Below are positions 9,068-17,502 of a DNA stretch of 21,641 bases, in pieces. Source of the stretch: Entrophospora sp. SA101 (lineage: Eukaryota; Glomeromycota; Glomeromycetes; Entrophosporales; Entrophosporaceae). Made by a program: the position numbers and the translations under genes. Where the stretch lies: positions 12,627-34,267 of the forward strand of contig CAUDNR010002546.1 of assembly GCA_958430865.1 (NCBI GenBank), read 5' to 3'. Numbering within the stretch: the first letter of the stretch is position 1; each line of letters begins with the position of its first letter. The notes below the pieces were generated by a model. It did not search any database and was not told the origin of the DNA. It saw only the letters and a program-made list of their open reading frames with translations.

Positions 9068-9669
9068 TTAATCAATTTTCATTATTTATGTATGTATTAT
9101 ATAGTATGTATTTTAATAGTTATTAACACAATTGCTATAATAACATAACAATGTATAATCAAATAAATATAAATATACTTTATATGCTTATTTGAAAATA
9201 TTGATAATATAACAGTTTTCTATAAACAATTGCTTTTTAATAAAATGCATAAACTTAAGAGAATTTCTAAACCAAGCGATTATTTATCAATCAATGATTA
9301 AGATTTTTATGATCCATATTTAATAAGAAAAAACATATTTTTGGTGACCTGCCGTATTTTTATTAATATTAATATTAAATAAATATATATAAAGAAATAA
9401 TTCGAAAAAAAAAATAATGTTTTTTTATTGTAAGTTTTTTATCGAGTTTTTTTTTATCATATGTTTAATGAGCTTCTTCGATGGCATTTTCAATTATGTC
9501 GTAATTTATCTGTATGCTAGTATTTAAAGTATCAAAATGTTCTCAAAATAATTTCTTTAGTTTGAATTGTGGGATTTGGTCAAAGCAAGATACTGAACTA
9601 GCACATTGATATTTTGGACTTTTGCAATATAGACATTCAAAACGTAATTACTTATGACCATTAACATTA
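9068..9669. other. 3' flank of copy A, no independent gene
   Basis: Duplicated 3' flank to about 9585, then AT-rich sequence. The short minus-strand frame across 9557-9751 has no recognisable content and overlaps the dispersed repeat. Confidence 0.4.
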
Positions 9670-9820
9670 CCAAATACAACTTGGAGTCAGAATTTACGGA
9701 GTTGCAACTAACGGCAATGTTGTATAAATATCTATATAATGCTACATTCAAATAAAAGGTAGGTTGCTACCCTTACTTTTCTAGTTATATCGATTTCTTT
9801 CTCCCACGGGTATGTTCTAT
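9670..9820. repeat. Dispersed direct repeat, copy 2 (partner at 6551-6700)
   Basis: This repeats the 6551-6700 sequence, including GAATTTACGGAGTTGCAACT and TTGTATAAATATCT. The hairpin arm here has changed (AAAAGGTAGG against CCTTACTTTT), leaving an alternative GGTAG/CTACC pairing. Confidence 0.75.
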
Positions 9821-9853
9821 GCATTTTAAAACTATTTCTTTCTTATAATAATT

Positions 9854-10002
9854 CATCAGGAAAATTTCCCCGCCGTAATATTACGTCAATAAATTTTAAT
9901 ATGTAAAGTTGTAATATTTGCATAATATTACGGGACCCGCCGTAAACTTATGTAAATAATGTAATAACTACGTAAATCCACGTCAGAAAAAAATTCCTGA
10001 TG
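9854..10002. mobile_element. MITE, 149 bp, CATCAGGAA termini (same family as 15049-15199)
   Basis: The left end CATCAGGAAAATTT and the inverted right end CATCAGGAATTTTT match at 12 of 14 bases. TT lies on both sides (9852-9853 and 10003-10004), consistent with a 2-bp duplication. The interior has several CGTAATATTAC-like phrases and GCCGTAA, also seen in the second copy inside the LINE. There is no coding capacity. Confidence 0.7.
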
Positions 10003-10011
10003 TTAAAGATG

Positions 10012-10500
10012 AACTTTGACTTTTAAAACATATAGAGAATTCAAGGTCATAATTGAACTTGAAAATATATTAAGATAGAGCATTTCGGTATCACAATTGA
10101 CCTTCAAAATATATAAGGAATCAGGCTATAATTGAACTTGAAAACATGTAGAGAGTTTCAGGATTTTGGAAACATATTGAAAATTTCAGTATCACATTAG
10201 ACCTTTAAAACATATTAATATTAATATAAAGAATTTCTGAGTCACAACTAGTGTTGGTTTCCAAAACTAGAGAGTTTCGCAATTGTGCGAAAGTCAAAAG
10301 GTTCCGCCATAAGTCAAAACTAGTTTTGATTTTTCACTATTGACTTTTGATTTAGTTTTGGCATATAACTTTTAATTGTAGTTTTGACTTTCACCTCTTC
10401 AAAATAGTTTTGGCGACCAATACTAGTCACAATTGACCTTTAAAACTTAATATTAATATAGAGAATTCCTAGGCCACGTTTGACCTTTATTATTTGTTTA
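10012..10500. repeat. Diverged minisatellite, roughly 40-50 bp units, interrupted by a MITE
   Basis: Variants of CACAATTGACCTTTAAAACATATT followed by AGAGAATTTC recur near 10012, 10052, 10095, 10132, 10197, 10432 and 10481. Subtracting the 185 bp added by the insertion at 10248-10424 makes the spacing between 10197 and 10432 about 50 bp, in line with the rest. Confidence 0.65.
10248..10424. mobile_element. hAT-like MITE, 177 bp, with exact 8-bp target duplication
   Basis: AGTCACAA flanks the element exactly on both sides (10240-10247 and 10425-10432). Terminal inverted repeats are CTAGTGTTGGTTTCCAAAAC on the left and AGTATTGGTCGCCAAAACTA inverted on the right, about 20 of 23 matching. An 8-bp duplication and an AGTGTTGG-like end are hAT features (family knowledge). 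Inside are further AAAACTAGTTTTGATTTTT and GACTTTTGA repeats in both orientations. No coding frame. Confidence 0.85.
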
Positions 10501-10519
10501 TTATTAATAAAATGATATA

Positions 10520-10734
10520 CATTTCTCATCCTACAATAAATATCCGACCATCTGACGATCATTTTAATAATTGAGAAACTTATACCTCACGCAGTTCAAA
10601 ATTTTATTAATCAAACCGGGACTGGTGCATTAAGTAAACATGTTTTTAAAGNNNNNNNNNNCTTTATTTAGCAAGTACTTTTTTCATTTGACGTTACACA
10701 GCACAAGTGGTCGGATATTTTTTGTAGGGGAGTG
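10520..10734. mobile_element. Tc1/mariner-like MITE spanning the assembly gap
   Basis: The left end after TA (10518-10519) contains CTCATCCTACAATAAATATC followed by CGACCA. The inverted right end, with TA at 10735-10736, contains CTCCCCTACAAAAAATATCC followed by GACCA. The TIR pair and TA flanks fit a Tc1/mariner-like deletion derivative. Ten Ns lie inside, so the true interior length is unknown. Confidence 0.7.
10652..10661. other. Assembly gap (10 N)
   Basis: Ten undetermined bases. The order and distance of sequences on either side are therefore uncertain, which matters for the duplication at 8.1-9.6 and 10.85-12.36 kb. Confidence 1.
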
Positions 10735-10742
10735 TATAACCC

Positions 10743-10799
10743 ATATAGGATGATCCTATATTACCTCGTCATTGTTAACATTAAGATAGGATAATCCTA
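10743..10799. repeat. Two TAGGAT-N-ATCCTA palindromes
   Basis: ATATAGGAT-G-ATCCTATAT at 10743-10761 is a perfect 19-base palindrome. TAGGAT-A-ATCCTA recurs at 10787-10799. They may be a dyad binding site or the remaining ends of a very short element. Confidence 0.6.
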
Positions 10800-11229
10800 G
10801 AGAAATTTGTCCGCCTGGAAATTTTCATTATGAAGTATTTGTGTAATAAAAATTCAAAACTTACATGCATATCCATTAAAACTTAAGTTTACATTTGATA
10901 ATGCGAGTTTTTGAATAATTTAATGTGAATTTCATTGTAGGATTTTTGTGTAAATTTGAATGATTAAAATATTCTTGTCGAGTATCGGGGGTTTTAAATA
11001 AAATCTTTAAAAATACGTGCATATTCATTAAAACTTGAACTATCATCTTGACAATGCGAGTTTTTGAATAATTAATAGATGATCATCATTATTCTCGGTT
11101 TTTTAAAATATCATAATGCGAGTTTTGCATGATTATTAAAAATAGGCGTCCAAATACTTTTGACTGTAATCTTCCAATAAAATTAACTTGTATTTTTTTA
11201 GCAATTAAAATATCTGTTTGTTAAAAACG

Positions 11230-11236
11230 TATAAAA
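11230..11236 (+). promoter_or_regulatory. TATA box of secreted-protein gene copy B
   Basis: TATAAAA in the same AACGTATAAAACGTATCCAC context as copy A. It and the leader are conserved although the start codon downstream is lost. Confidence 0.55.
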
Positions 11237-11338
11237 CGTATCCACATTTTCCTTCCAAAAAATCATTCTTAAATCATCTCAACATTTAATAACAATAACA
11301 ATAACAATAAAAAATTTTTAATATACAAAAAAAAAAAA

Positions 11339-11840
11339 TTGTTGTCAAAATCTTTTAAATCTTTGGCATTTGCTCTTTTAATAATAATGATTTTCTCGAA
11401 TGCATTTATCTATGCATCAGCAGCTTTCGAAGAAAAACGCGATGTGGACTCCTTGGAAAAACGCGCACCACCACCAGATATAGGCAAAGCTGCTTTTGCA
11501 AGATTCGGTGACAATGATAAAGTCAAAGGTATAATCACCTTTGTTGAGGAGTTTGACGTTGGCGCTACTCATCGAGTGCTAATTACAGTTGCAGTGTTCT
11601 CCGATGGTTTTGTGAGCCCGAATATTAATGATTATAGATTTTTCATTGGAAACAAAAGTGTGACTGATGATTTTTCAACCTTTGCAAGTTAATTCTCCTA
11701 AAGCTAAATTTAGTGGCGGTTGCCGTATTAGTATCAATGGACTTAGAGTTAAAGATATCGTAGGCAAGCAATTCCTTATATTGAGAAAGTTTAGGAAGGG
11801 GTTTGTGGGAATTGGCCAAGATAAAATTTCAGCTTTCTAA
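11339..11840 (+). pseudogene. Small secreted protein, copy B (start lost, frameshift)
   Basis: Paralogue of 8573-9067: same signal peptide, the same two Lys-Arg sites, and a mature region starting APPPDIGKAAFARF. The codon matching copy A's ATG is TTG; no ATG replaces it, and the next in-frame ATG lies inside the signal peptide core. An extra T in the run at 11681-11683 shifts the frame and gives a stop at 11690-11692. In the other frame the protein continues (VNSPKAKFSGGCRISINGL, VKDIVGKQF) to TAA at 11838-11840. Unlike copy A it has no internal TGA. About 166 residues would result without the shift. Non-AUG initiation or sequencing error cannot be excluded. Confidence 0.75.
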
Positions 11841-12364
11841 TTAATGATTTATGTATAATTATAGTATGTTTGTTTTTAATATTATTAACACAATTACTAT
11901 AATAACATAACAATGTATAATTAAATAAATATAAATATTCTTTAGATGCTTATTCGAAAATAACAATTTTCTTTAAAAAATTGCTTTTTAATAAAATAAA
12001 ATACATAAGATAATTTCTAAAACAAGCGATTATTTATCAATAATATGATTAGGATTTTTATGATCCACATTTAATAAGAAAAAGTATATTTTTGGTGACT
12101 GCCGGATTTTTATGATCCATATTTAATTGAAAAATATATTTTTATTAACATTACATTATTAATGTTAAATATTAATGAATAATTCGAAAAAAAAAAATAA
12201 CGTTTTTTTATTGTAAGTTTTTTTATCAAGTTCTTTTTTTAACTTCTTCAATGGCATTTTCAATTATGTCGTAATTTATCTGTTGCTAGTATTGAAGTAT
12301 CAAAATGTTCTCCAAAATAATTTCTTTGGTTTGAATTGTGGCATTTGGACAAAGGCATAAATGG

Positions 12365-12840
12365 TTTTCACATCTAGAACTTTACGCACTATATGTATAA
12401 TACTGATCTAGTGTCACACATATTTAATGTCACACATATTTAATATTACAAGTGATGGTTCTTCATTAATTTCCTAGTTAACAGTAAAAATTATTAATAA
12501 AAATTATTGATAAAAAGGATATAAGGATGAAAAAATGATGATTACCTGCATCATCTTTAAGATTTGTTGTCTTTTATAAGGCTTTGAAAAATAACTATAC
12601 AAATTTTTTAAAGTTTTTTCTTATTTCTTAAAATATATAACTTCTTCTGAAGCATCTTTTCCAGCCTATGTGATATACAATGGTTTGAAGTCATGAATGG
12701 ATTGATTTTTTTAAATCTTGCTGCAACACCGCTCATGTGTCCTAATAATTAAAATGAATTGGTTAAAAAAAATTAATTTTTGCACAATTAAATAATGATT
12801 TCATCAATTTCATACCAATCATGTTAGAAGCACATCACTT
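12365..12840 (-). pseudogene. hAT-like (KIAA1586/DUF4371-type) transposase-derived gene relic with introns
   Basis: On the minus strand, exon-like pieces lie in order. 12840-12816 reads SD-GASNMI with one base missing. After a GTATGA...ATTATTAG intron, 12741-12546 reads GHMSGVAARFKKINPF, then TSNHCISHRL, then, one frame over, GKDASEEVIYFKK, a stop, and KNLYSYFSKPYKRQQIL, ending CAG|GTAATC. After a second intron, 12473 onward reads EINEEPSLVILNMCDI and IVRKVLDV. The order DGASxMxG, SGVAxRxK, NPxxxxxHCxxHRL, then YSYFSxSxKR is that of hAT-derived transposase-like proteins common in Glomeromycotina (recalled family pattern). At least two frame breaks and several stops make it non-functional. Retained introns mean it decayed in place rather than arriving by retroposition. 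Confidence 0.7.
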
Positions 12841-13260
12841 CTGAAATGAATAATATTGTGATAAGATATTGAATTTGTTATAAAAATAATGAAAAAACAG
12901 ATTGGTTACACGGATCAGAATTTCTTGATATGGTGCGAATCATCTAAAGACATCATGTGCTGCGTCACTTGCCGAAAATTTTTATGCTGATCTTGCTTTA
13001 TAAAGAATCCAATATATAAAAATAAATCCGAATCTGTGACTTTGTCACGTGAATAATTGGTAAATAATCTGTAAATTGCAGTTTAGATATATAGTTGCCT
13101 TGAGGATATCTCTAGATTAGAAGGATGGTTATCAGAAATTAAACGTAAGGGAAAAGAATTATTTAGAGCATTATGCATTGAAGAACAAATCAAACAGAAT
13201 CAATTAATAAAAGAGGCAATTGAAACTTGATGCAACAATATAGATGATAACCCATCTAGG

Positions 13261-15072
13261 ATGATAAGCAGCATCTTAGACAGACACAAGAAACCTCTAA
13301 CTATCAACAAAATAATAGAAAGAGGAGAAAATGATGAACCAGTAATATACACAGAAACAGAAGAAATAATGAATAAAACTTGTAAATATTTCAGAGATAT
13401 GTCAGTACAAAGGCAATGGGATAGAGTGGAGCATATAAGACAGTGGAGCGAACAATACACACCCAGAAATTACATAAATGAAGATTGGTATGAAGACCTT
13501 ATGACAAATATCTCAGAAGCAGAATTACAAATAGCTATATCTGAGTGTGCTAACAACAAAGCAGCAGGCCCATCAGGCATAACATACGAATTAATCAAAC
13601 ATACTTCCCAAAAATTTAGGAATTTAATTAGGAAACTCCTAAACAAATGCATCATTACACAAAAAATCCCCAAAGAATGGAAAAACTCATTTATATTCCC
13701 AATACCTAAAAAAGAAGCTTGGGATGGTAATTTAGCAAACACCAGACCAATAACATTGATAGAAACCACAAAAAAACTTCTATCAAAAATATTAACTAAT
13801 AGGCTATCCACAATATTCTCCACATACAATATATTAAGAGGGAGTAATTTTGCTGCATTGCCAGGAGACTGTACACACACACCTCTGCATATTCTGAATA
13901 ATCTGATAGAAGATTCTAAAGAGAAAAATAAAGAACTCTGGGTTTTGTTTGTGGATATATCTAAAGCCTATGACTCCATGAACATACAAATTTTGGAAAA
14001 GGCAATGAACAGAATAAGATTACCCAAAGAATTCATCAACCTGGTGGTCAATACCCTAAATAACAGGTCAAGTCAAGTAATCACATCTGTTGGAGTTACA
14101 AATAAGTTTAATATAGAAGATGGAATTGAGCAGGGGGAAGTGTGGTCCCCTATTCTCTGGAGAATTTTTTATGATCCCCTTCTGTGCAAATTAGACAAAC
14201 ACCCTGAACTAGGTTACAACATGTATACACAAAATTTAAGAAAACTCAACATTATGCAACCCACTCCATTATCAGTATCAATAAGCAATCTAGCTTACAT
14301 GGACAATACTGCCCTCATAGCCAGCAATCAAGAAGCTATGATATCATTATATCAAATAACAAAATCCTTTTACAAAGCCACTGATATAAAAGATAATCTA
14401 AAAAAGTACCAATTGATCATTCTAAATTCTAAGAATAAAACTATAACTTTACAAAACAATCAAATAGTTAAAGCTGCTGGAATGAACGAATCAGTGAAAT
14501 ATCTAGGGATATTGATAAATGGCAATGGTACCTACAAAGATCAAAAGAGAAATATATTTGAATTTATGGAAAATGCAGCCAACATCATGAGGAAAAAAAA
14601 AATAACAGATATACAAATCATATATATTTATAATAGAGTGTTACTTCCAGCTGTCAAATACAAGTGGCAAACTGTAACCATGACAGAGACAGAATGCAGG
14701 AAATTATTAACCACTCTTATAAAGATTATCAAACAAAAATCATACCTGGCGAAGACCTTACCAACTACTACACTAACTAATCCTCATTTATATGATGTGA
14801 AAGACATATGGGGACTACAAGCACAACATCACATCCCTAACCTAATATACAGACTGAATAACAAAGGAATATTAGGTGTAACCACAAAAATAAGATTGAC
14901 TGATCTCCAACAGGAGATGTGGGAAAATAAATGTATTTTACAAACCATACCAATAGAGGGAAAAAGTTCGATGAAAGCAAATAACATAATATACAACATA
15001 ATGGTAATAGCCAAGAAATGGGGGCTCAGAATTTGTAACCATCTTCCACATCAGGAAATTAATTTAGCGTAA
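13261..15072 (+). CDS. LINE reverse transcriptase region (N-terminal half of a split frame)
   Basis: The open frame of 603 residues begins at an ATG, but the homologous coding runs upstream to 13100 through one TGA at 13228-13230. RT motifs in order: KAAGPSGITYE (about 100-109), FPIPKKEAW then RPITLIETTKKLLSKI, motif A FVDISKAYDSM with Asp232, motif B GIEQGEVWSPILW, and motif C AYMDNTALI at about 346-354. In motif C the second of the two catalytic Asp residues expected in YxDD is Asn (GAC AAT, residue 349), which should abolish polymerisation. The thumb and connection region follows. The last seven residues and the stop at 15070-15072 belong to an inserted MITE, so the natural protein continued into the RNase H frame downstream, which is in the same phase. 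Truncation, stop, mutation and insertion mark it as non-functional. Confidence 0.88.
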   Translation: MISSILDRHKKPLTINKIIERGENDEPVIYTETEEIMNKTCKYFRDMSVQRQWDRVEHIRQWSEQYTPRNYINEDWYEDLMTNISEAELQIAISECANNKAAGPSGITYELIKHTSQKFRNLIRKLLNKCIITQKIPKEWKNSFIFPIPKKEAWDGNLANTRPITLIETTKKLLSKILTNRLSTIFSTYNILRGSNFAALPGDCTHTPLHILNNLIEDSKEKNKELWVLFVDISKAYDSMNIQILEKAMNRIRLPKEFINLVVNTLNNRSSQVITSVGVTNKFNIEDGIEQGEVWSPILWRIFYDPLLCKLDKHPELGYNMYTQNLRKLNIMQPTPLSVSISNLAYMDNTALIASNQEAMISLYQITKSFYKATDIKDNLKKYQLIILNSKNKTITLQNNQIVKAAGMNESVKYLGILINGNGTYKDQKRNIFEFMENAANIMRKKKITDIQIIYIYNRVLLPAVKYKWQTVTMTETECRKLLTTLIKIIKQKSYLAKTLPTTTLTNPHLYDVKDIWGLQAQHHIPNLIYRLNNKGILGVTTKIRLTDLQQEMWENKCILQTIPIEGKSSMKANNIIYNIMVIAKKWGLRICNHLPHQEINLA

Positions 15073-15199
15073 ACTTGCATAAATCTTACAATGCCGACGT
15101 AATATTGTGTAAATCTTACAGTGCCGACGTAAGTTTTACACTTTTTTATTATTAAACTTACAATTGACACGTGTAAAATTTTTTTATATTTTCCAGATG
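15049..15199. mobile_element. MITE, 151 bp, inserted in the LINE frame (CATCAGGAA family)
   Basis: The left end CATCAGGAAATT and the inverted right end CATCTGGAAAAT match at 10 of 12 bases. CA flanks both sides (15047-15048 and 15200-15201). The termini and the 150-bp size match the element at 9854-10002. Inside, a 30-bp unit AAATCTTACARTGCCGACGT is tandemly duplicated at 15081 and 15111. Element plus one CA equals 153 bp, or 51 codons, so its removal leaves the LINE frame intact. It contains the stop that ends the upstream half. Confidence 0.8.
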
Positions 15200-15309
15200 C
15201 AGAAGACAAAAACCATGAATTCATTGGGGGTGACATAACCATTAAAGATATATTAACAGACAACAAGTTATTTAAAAAGAGTACGAAACTTCCAAGGAAA
15301 TTAAATCTA

Positions 15310-17502
15310 ATGTTTTTGAATCAGCTTGTAACAATAGATGGTAAGCATTTATTGAGATGGGACCACTGGCTGGCCAGAAATAAAACTCAATCAACTAGGA
15401 AAAAACCAAGTTGGTATGGGAAAATTGAACAAGTAGTAATGGAGAATCCAATCACTAGAGTCTTACATGAGAGATACATAATTAATGATCCAAATCTTAC
15501 ATACCAAAGCAACAGCAATAATAAAAATTCCTTAATAATTGCAAAACATAAAGACATTATAACATATGGTAAATATCACAGTAACAGTAATAACAGTAAC
15601 AAAAACCAAATAAACAATGGGGAAATTAATTTAATACATTACCAAACATCCTGCCAAATATCACCCACCACATCTCCAACAATGGCAGACTGGGAATCGC
15701 CTCACATGCTTAAATGCACAGGATGCAAAGGCAATAGTAACAATAATCAAGAATGCATAATTAGGATTAAAAGCAAGGAATCAATAAAAATTCCTTACAG
15801 CAAGGGCAGGGATGGGGATTTAAAGCTCAGAATCACTACAGGAGAACTGGGAAAAATAAACCCTATCAGTAATAACTCACAAACATATGACAACAATAAT
15901 AACACAATAAATGGTAGTGAAGAATGTATAAACTACATAAAAACACTATTCTCTTTCAACAATCAAATACAAAAGATAATAGATATATACAGAACTAATC
16001 AAACAAACAGGAACAAATATAACAATTTTGAATTCTTTACAGATGGATCAGTCAAAAAAATAGGCCACTCAGAATGCAAAATGGGAATTGGGTGGATAGT
16101 TACATCTGGTCCAGCTAAAGGCAGTACCTTTAAAGCTAACATAAATAAATGGCCAGCACAATTTAAGGCAGAATTATTAGCCATATTCACAGCTGCTCTC
16201 ACTGTACCAAAAGAGAAAATAATAACAATATATACAGACAATCAAGTTATAATCAATAATTTCAAACTTCACAAAAACAAACCTAACCAAACAATAAGAA
16301 ACAAGTACAAAACAAATCACGGTCCTATTTGGTTTACACTGATTAATTTCCTCAACGAACAGAGTTTAGAAATTAATTTCAATAAAGTCAAAGCTCACAC
16401 AGGAATTAAACATAATGAAGTAGCTGATCAATTAGCAAGCGAAGGGTGCAACTCAGAAATCATAAACATGATAGAACAAAATTGGAAAATAGATGAATTT
16501 AACCTTTTCTGGAACCAACATCTAGTTCAAACATCATTAAGACCATTCATCAGAAAGTTAGTAGAAACCAAAAACACAATAAAATGGTTCAACCAAACAA
16601 GATTCAATAGAACCTGGTACACAAATAAACCAGGGACAATAGATTGGGAAAACACATGGCACAATATATTTAATAGCAAAAAATTTACAAAAAGTAATAG
16701 AATTTTTAATTCAGTATATGACAGAAGCTACAAAATCAAATTATTAATGAGTGAACTTCCGGTGCTTGAAACACTACACAAGAGAAATCCAAAACTATAC
16801 ACAGACAGTACGTGCCCTAGGTGCCTAGAAAGCAAAGAAGACCAAATACACATTTGGACTTGTAGTGCAAACAAAACTTCTGTGATGGAGATATTTTGCT
16901 TTGAGATACATTTAATGTTAAAAAAACTTAAAAAAAAAGGAAAATGCAGTAACAATAATAAAGAAACAATAAATTATCAAGCCCTCAAAACAAGATTATT
17001 AAATCTGCCATATTTTAATCATAACAATGAAGCATGCACACTTGTGCTGCTGAGAGGATTTATACCAAGTGAAATTCAAACATGCTTAGAAGAACAGAAA
17101 ATGCCCAAAAACAAAATAAGCAAATTAACAAGAAGCTTATGTAAAAAGATAGTGGAAAAATCCAAAGAAAAGATATGGAAAGTGAGGTGTGATAGTATCA
17201 TACAATGGGAAAAAGAAACAGGAATCACAATGGAGCAGAAAGTGGAAAGGTTTAACAGTAATAATAATAATAATAACAGTAGAAATAGTAGTAATAATAG
17301 ATCTATTAATAGAGACAATAATGAGGATAACAACAACAACACTAATAATAATACTAGTAATAGAAGTAGGAACTTTAGTAATAGTAGCAATAGAAATAGA
17401 AGTGAAATTGTAACAAATTATTATGTAAACATATGTACTGAAAACCTAATTTTATTTAATAAAAGAGTGGAATTGAGCTATGGCGATGCCATGAATCAGT
17501 AA
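15310..17502 (+). CDS. LINE RNase H and C-terminal region (C-terminal half of a split frame)
   Basis: 730 residues from the first ATG; coding similarity in phase begins at about 15202 (EDKNHEFIGGDITIKDIL), directly after the MITE. An N-terminal linker contains LLRWDHWLARNK and a CTGC motif. RNase H1 carries all its acidic residues: FFTDGS Asp245, FKAELLA Glu288, IYTDNQ Asp310, and KAHTGIKHNEVADQLA His363 and Asp373. A CPRC...HIWTC motif (Cys502, Cys505, His514, Cys518) is the C-terminal zinc-knuckle-like element of many LINEs. The tail has an Asn/Ser/Arg-rich tract from AAT/AAC runs at about 17250-17400. It has no start of its own and was once the second half of the RT protein. It may look like a separate gene in automated annotation. 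Confidence 0.88.
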   Translation: MFLNQLVTIDGKHLLRWDHWLARNKTQSTRKKPSWYGKIEQVVMENPITRVLHERYIINDPNLTYQSNSNNKNSLIIAKHKDIITYGKYHSNSNNSNKNQINNGEINLIHYQTSCQISPTTSPTMADWESPHMLKCTGCKGNSNNNQECIIRIKSKESIKIPYSKGRDGDLKLRITTGELGKINPISNNSQTYDNNNNTINGSEECINYIKTLFSFNNQIQKIIDIYRTNQTNRNKYNNFEFFTDGSVKKIGHSECKMGIGWIVTSGPAKGSTFKANINKWPAQFKAELLAIFTAALTVPKEKIITIYTDNQVIINNFKLHKNKPNQTIRNKYKTNHGPIWFTLINFLNEQSLEINFNKVKAHTGIKHNEVADQLASEGCNSEIINMIEQNWKIDEFNLFWNQHLVQTSLRPFIRKLVETKNTIKWFNQTRFNRTWYTNKPGTIDWENTWHNIFNSKKFTKSNRIFNSVYDRSYKIKLLMSELPVLETLHKRNPKLYTDSTCPRCLESKEDQIHIWTCSANKTSVMEIFCFEIHLMLKKLKKKGKCSNNNKETINYQALKTRLLNLPYFNHNNEACTLVLLRGFIPSEIQTCLEEQKMPKNKISKLTRSLCKKIVEKSKEKIWKVRCDSIIQWEKETGITMEQKVERFNSNNNNNNSRNSSNNRSINRDNNEDNNNNTNNNTSNRSRNFSNSSNRNRSEIVTNYYVNICTENLILFNKRVELSYGDAMNQ

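Larger units (their letters stand above)
8100..9585. repeat. Segmental duplication, copy A
   Basis: This block, running from the end of the foldback array through promoter and secreted-protein gene to about 9585, is repeated at 10850-12355 in the same orientation. Similarity covers the TATA region, the poly-A-rich leader, the gene and about 500 bp of 3' flank (for example GGCATTTTCAATTATGTCGT at both 3' ends). Near 9465-9560 the minus strand reads NYDIIENAIEEAH followed by a stop in copy A. The equivalent frame is damaged in copy B, so a coding tail of a third gene may have been duplicated too. Confidence 0.85.
10850..12355. repeat. Segmental duplication, copy B
   Basis: Same-orientation copy of 8100-9585. 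It begins in two to three foldback-array units, lacks the terminal TIR bases of the element (GGCGTCCAAATACTTTTGAC then unrelated bases), and carries the promoter, leader, gene and 3' flank. Small indels throughout show that the copies are not recent. Confidence 0.85.

Noticed and set aside
13470..13880. Minus-strand open frame inside the RT region
   Set aside because: Antisense shadow of the LINE RT frame, which has clear motifs on the plus strand.
15069..15196. GTAAAC...TTCCAG as a simple 128-bp intron joining the two LINE halves
   Set aside because: The join would shift the frame (128 is not a multiple of three and the phases do not match). The MITE interpretation, or the alternative donor at 15035, keeps the frame.
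17076..17390. Leucine-rich minus-strand frame resembling a membrane segment
   Set aside because: It is the complement of the AAT/AAC (Asn) tract of the LINE protein; poly-Leu is an artefact of that tract.
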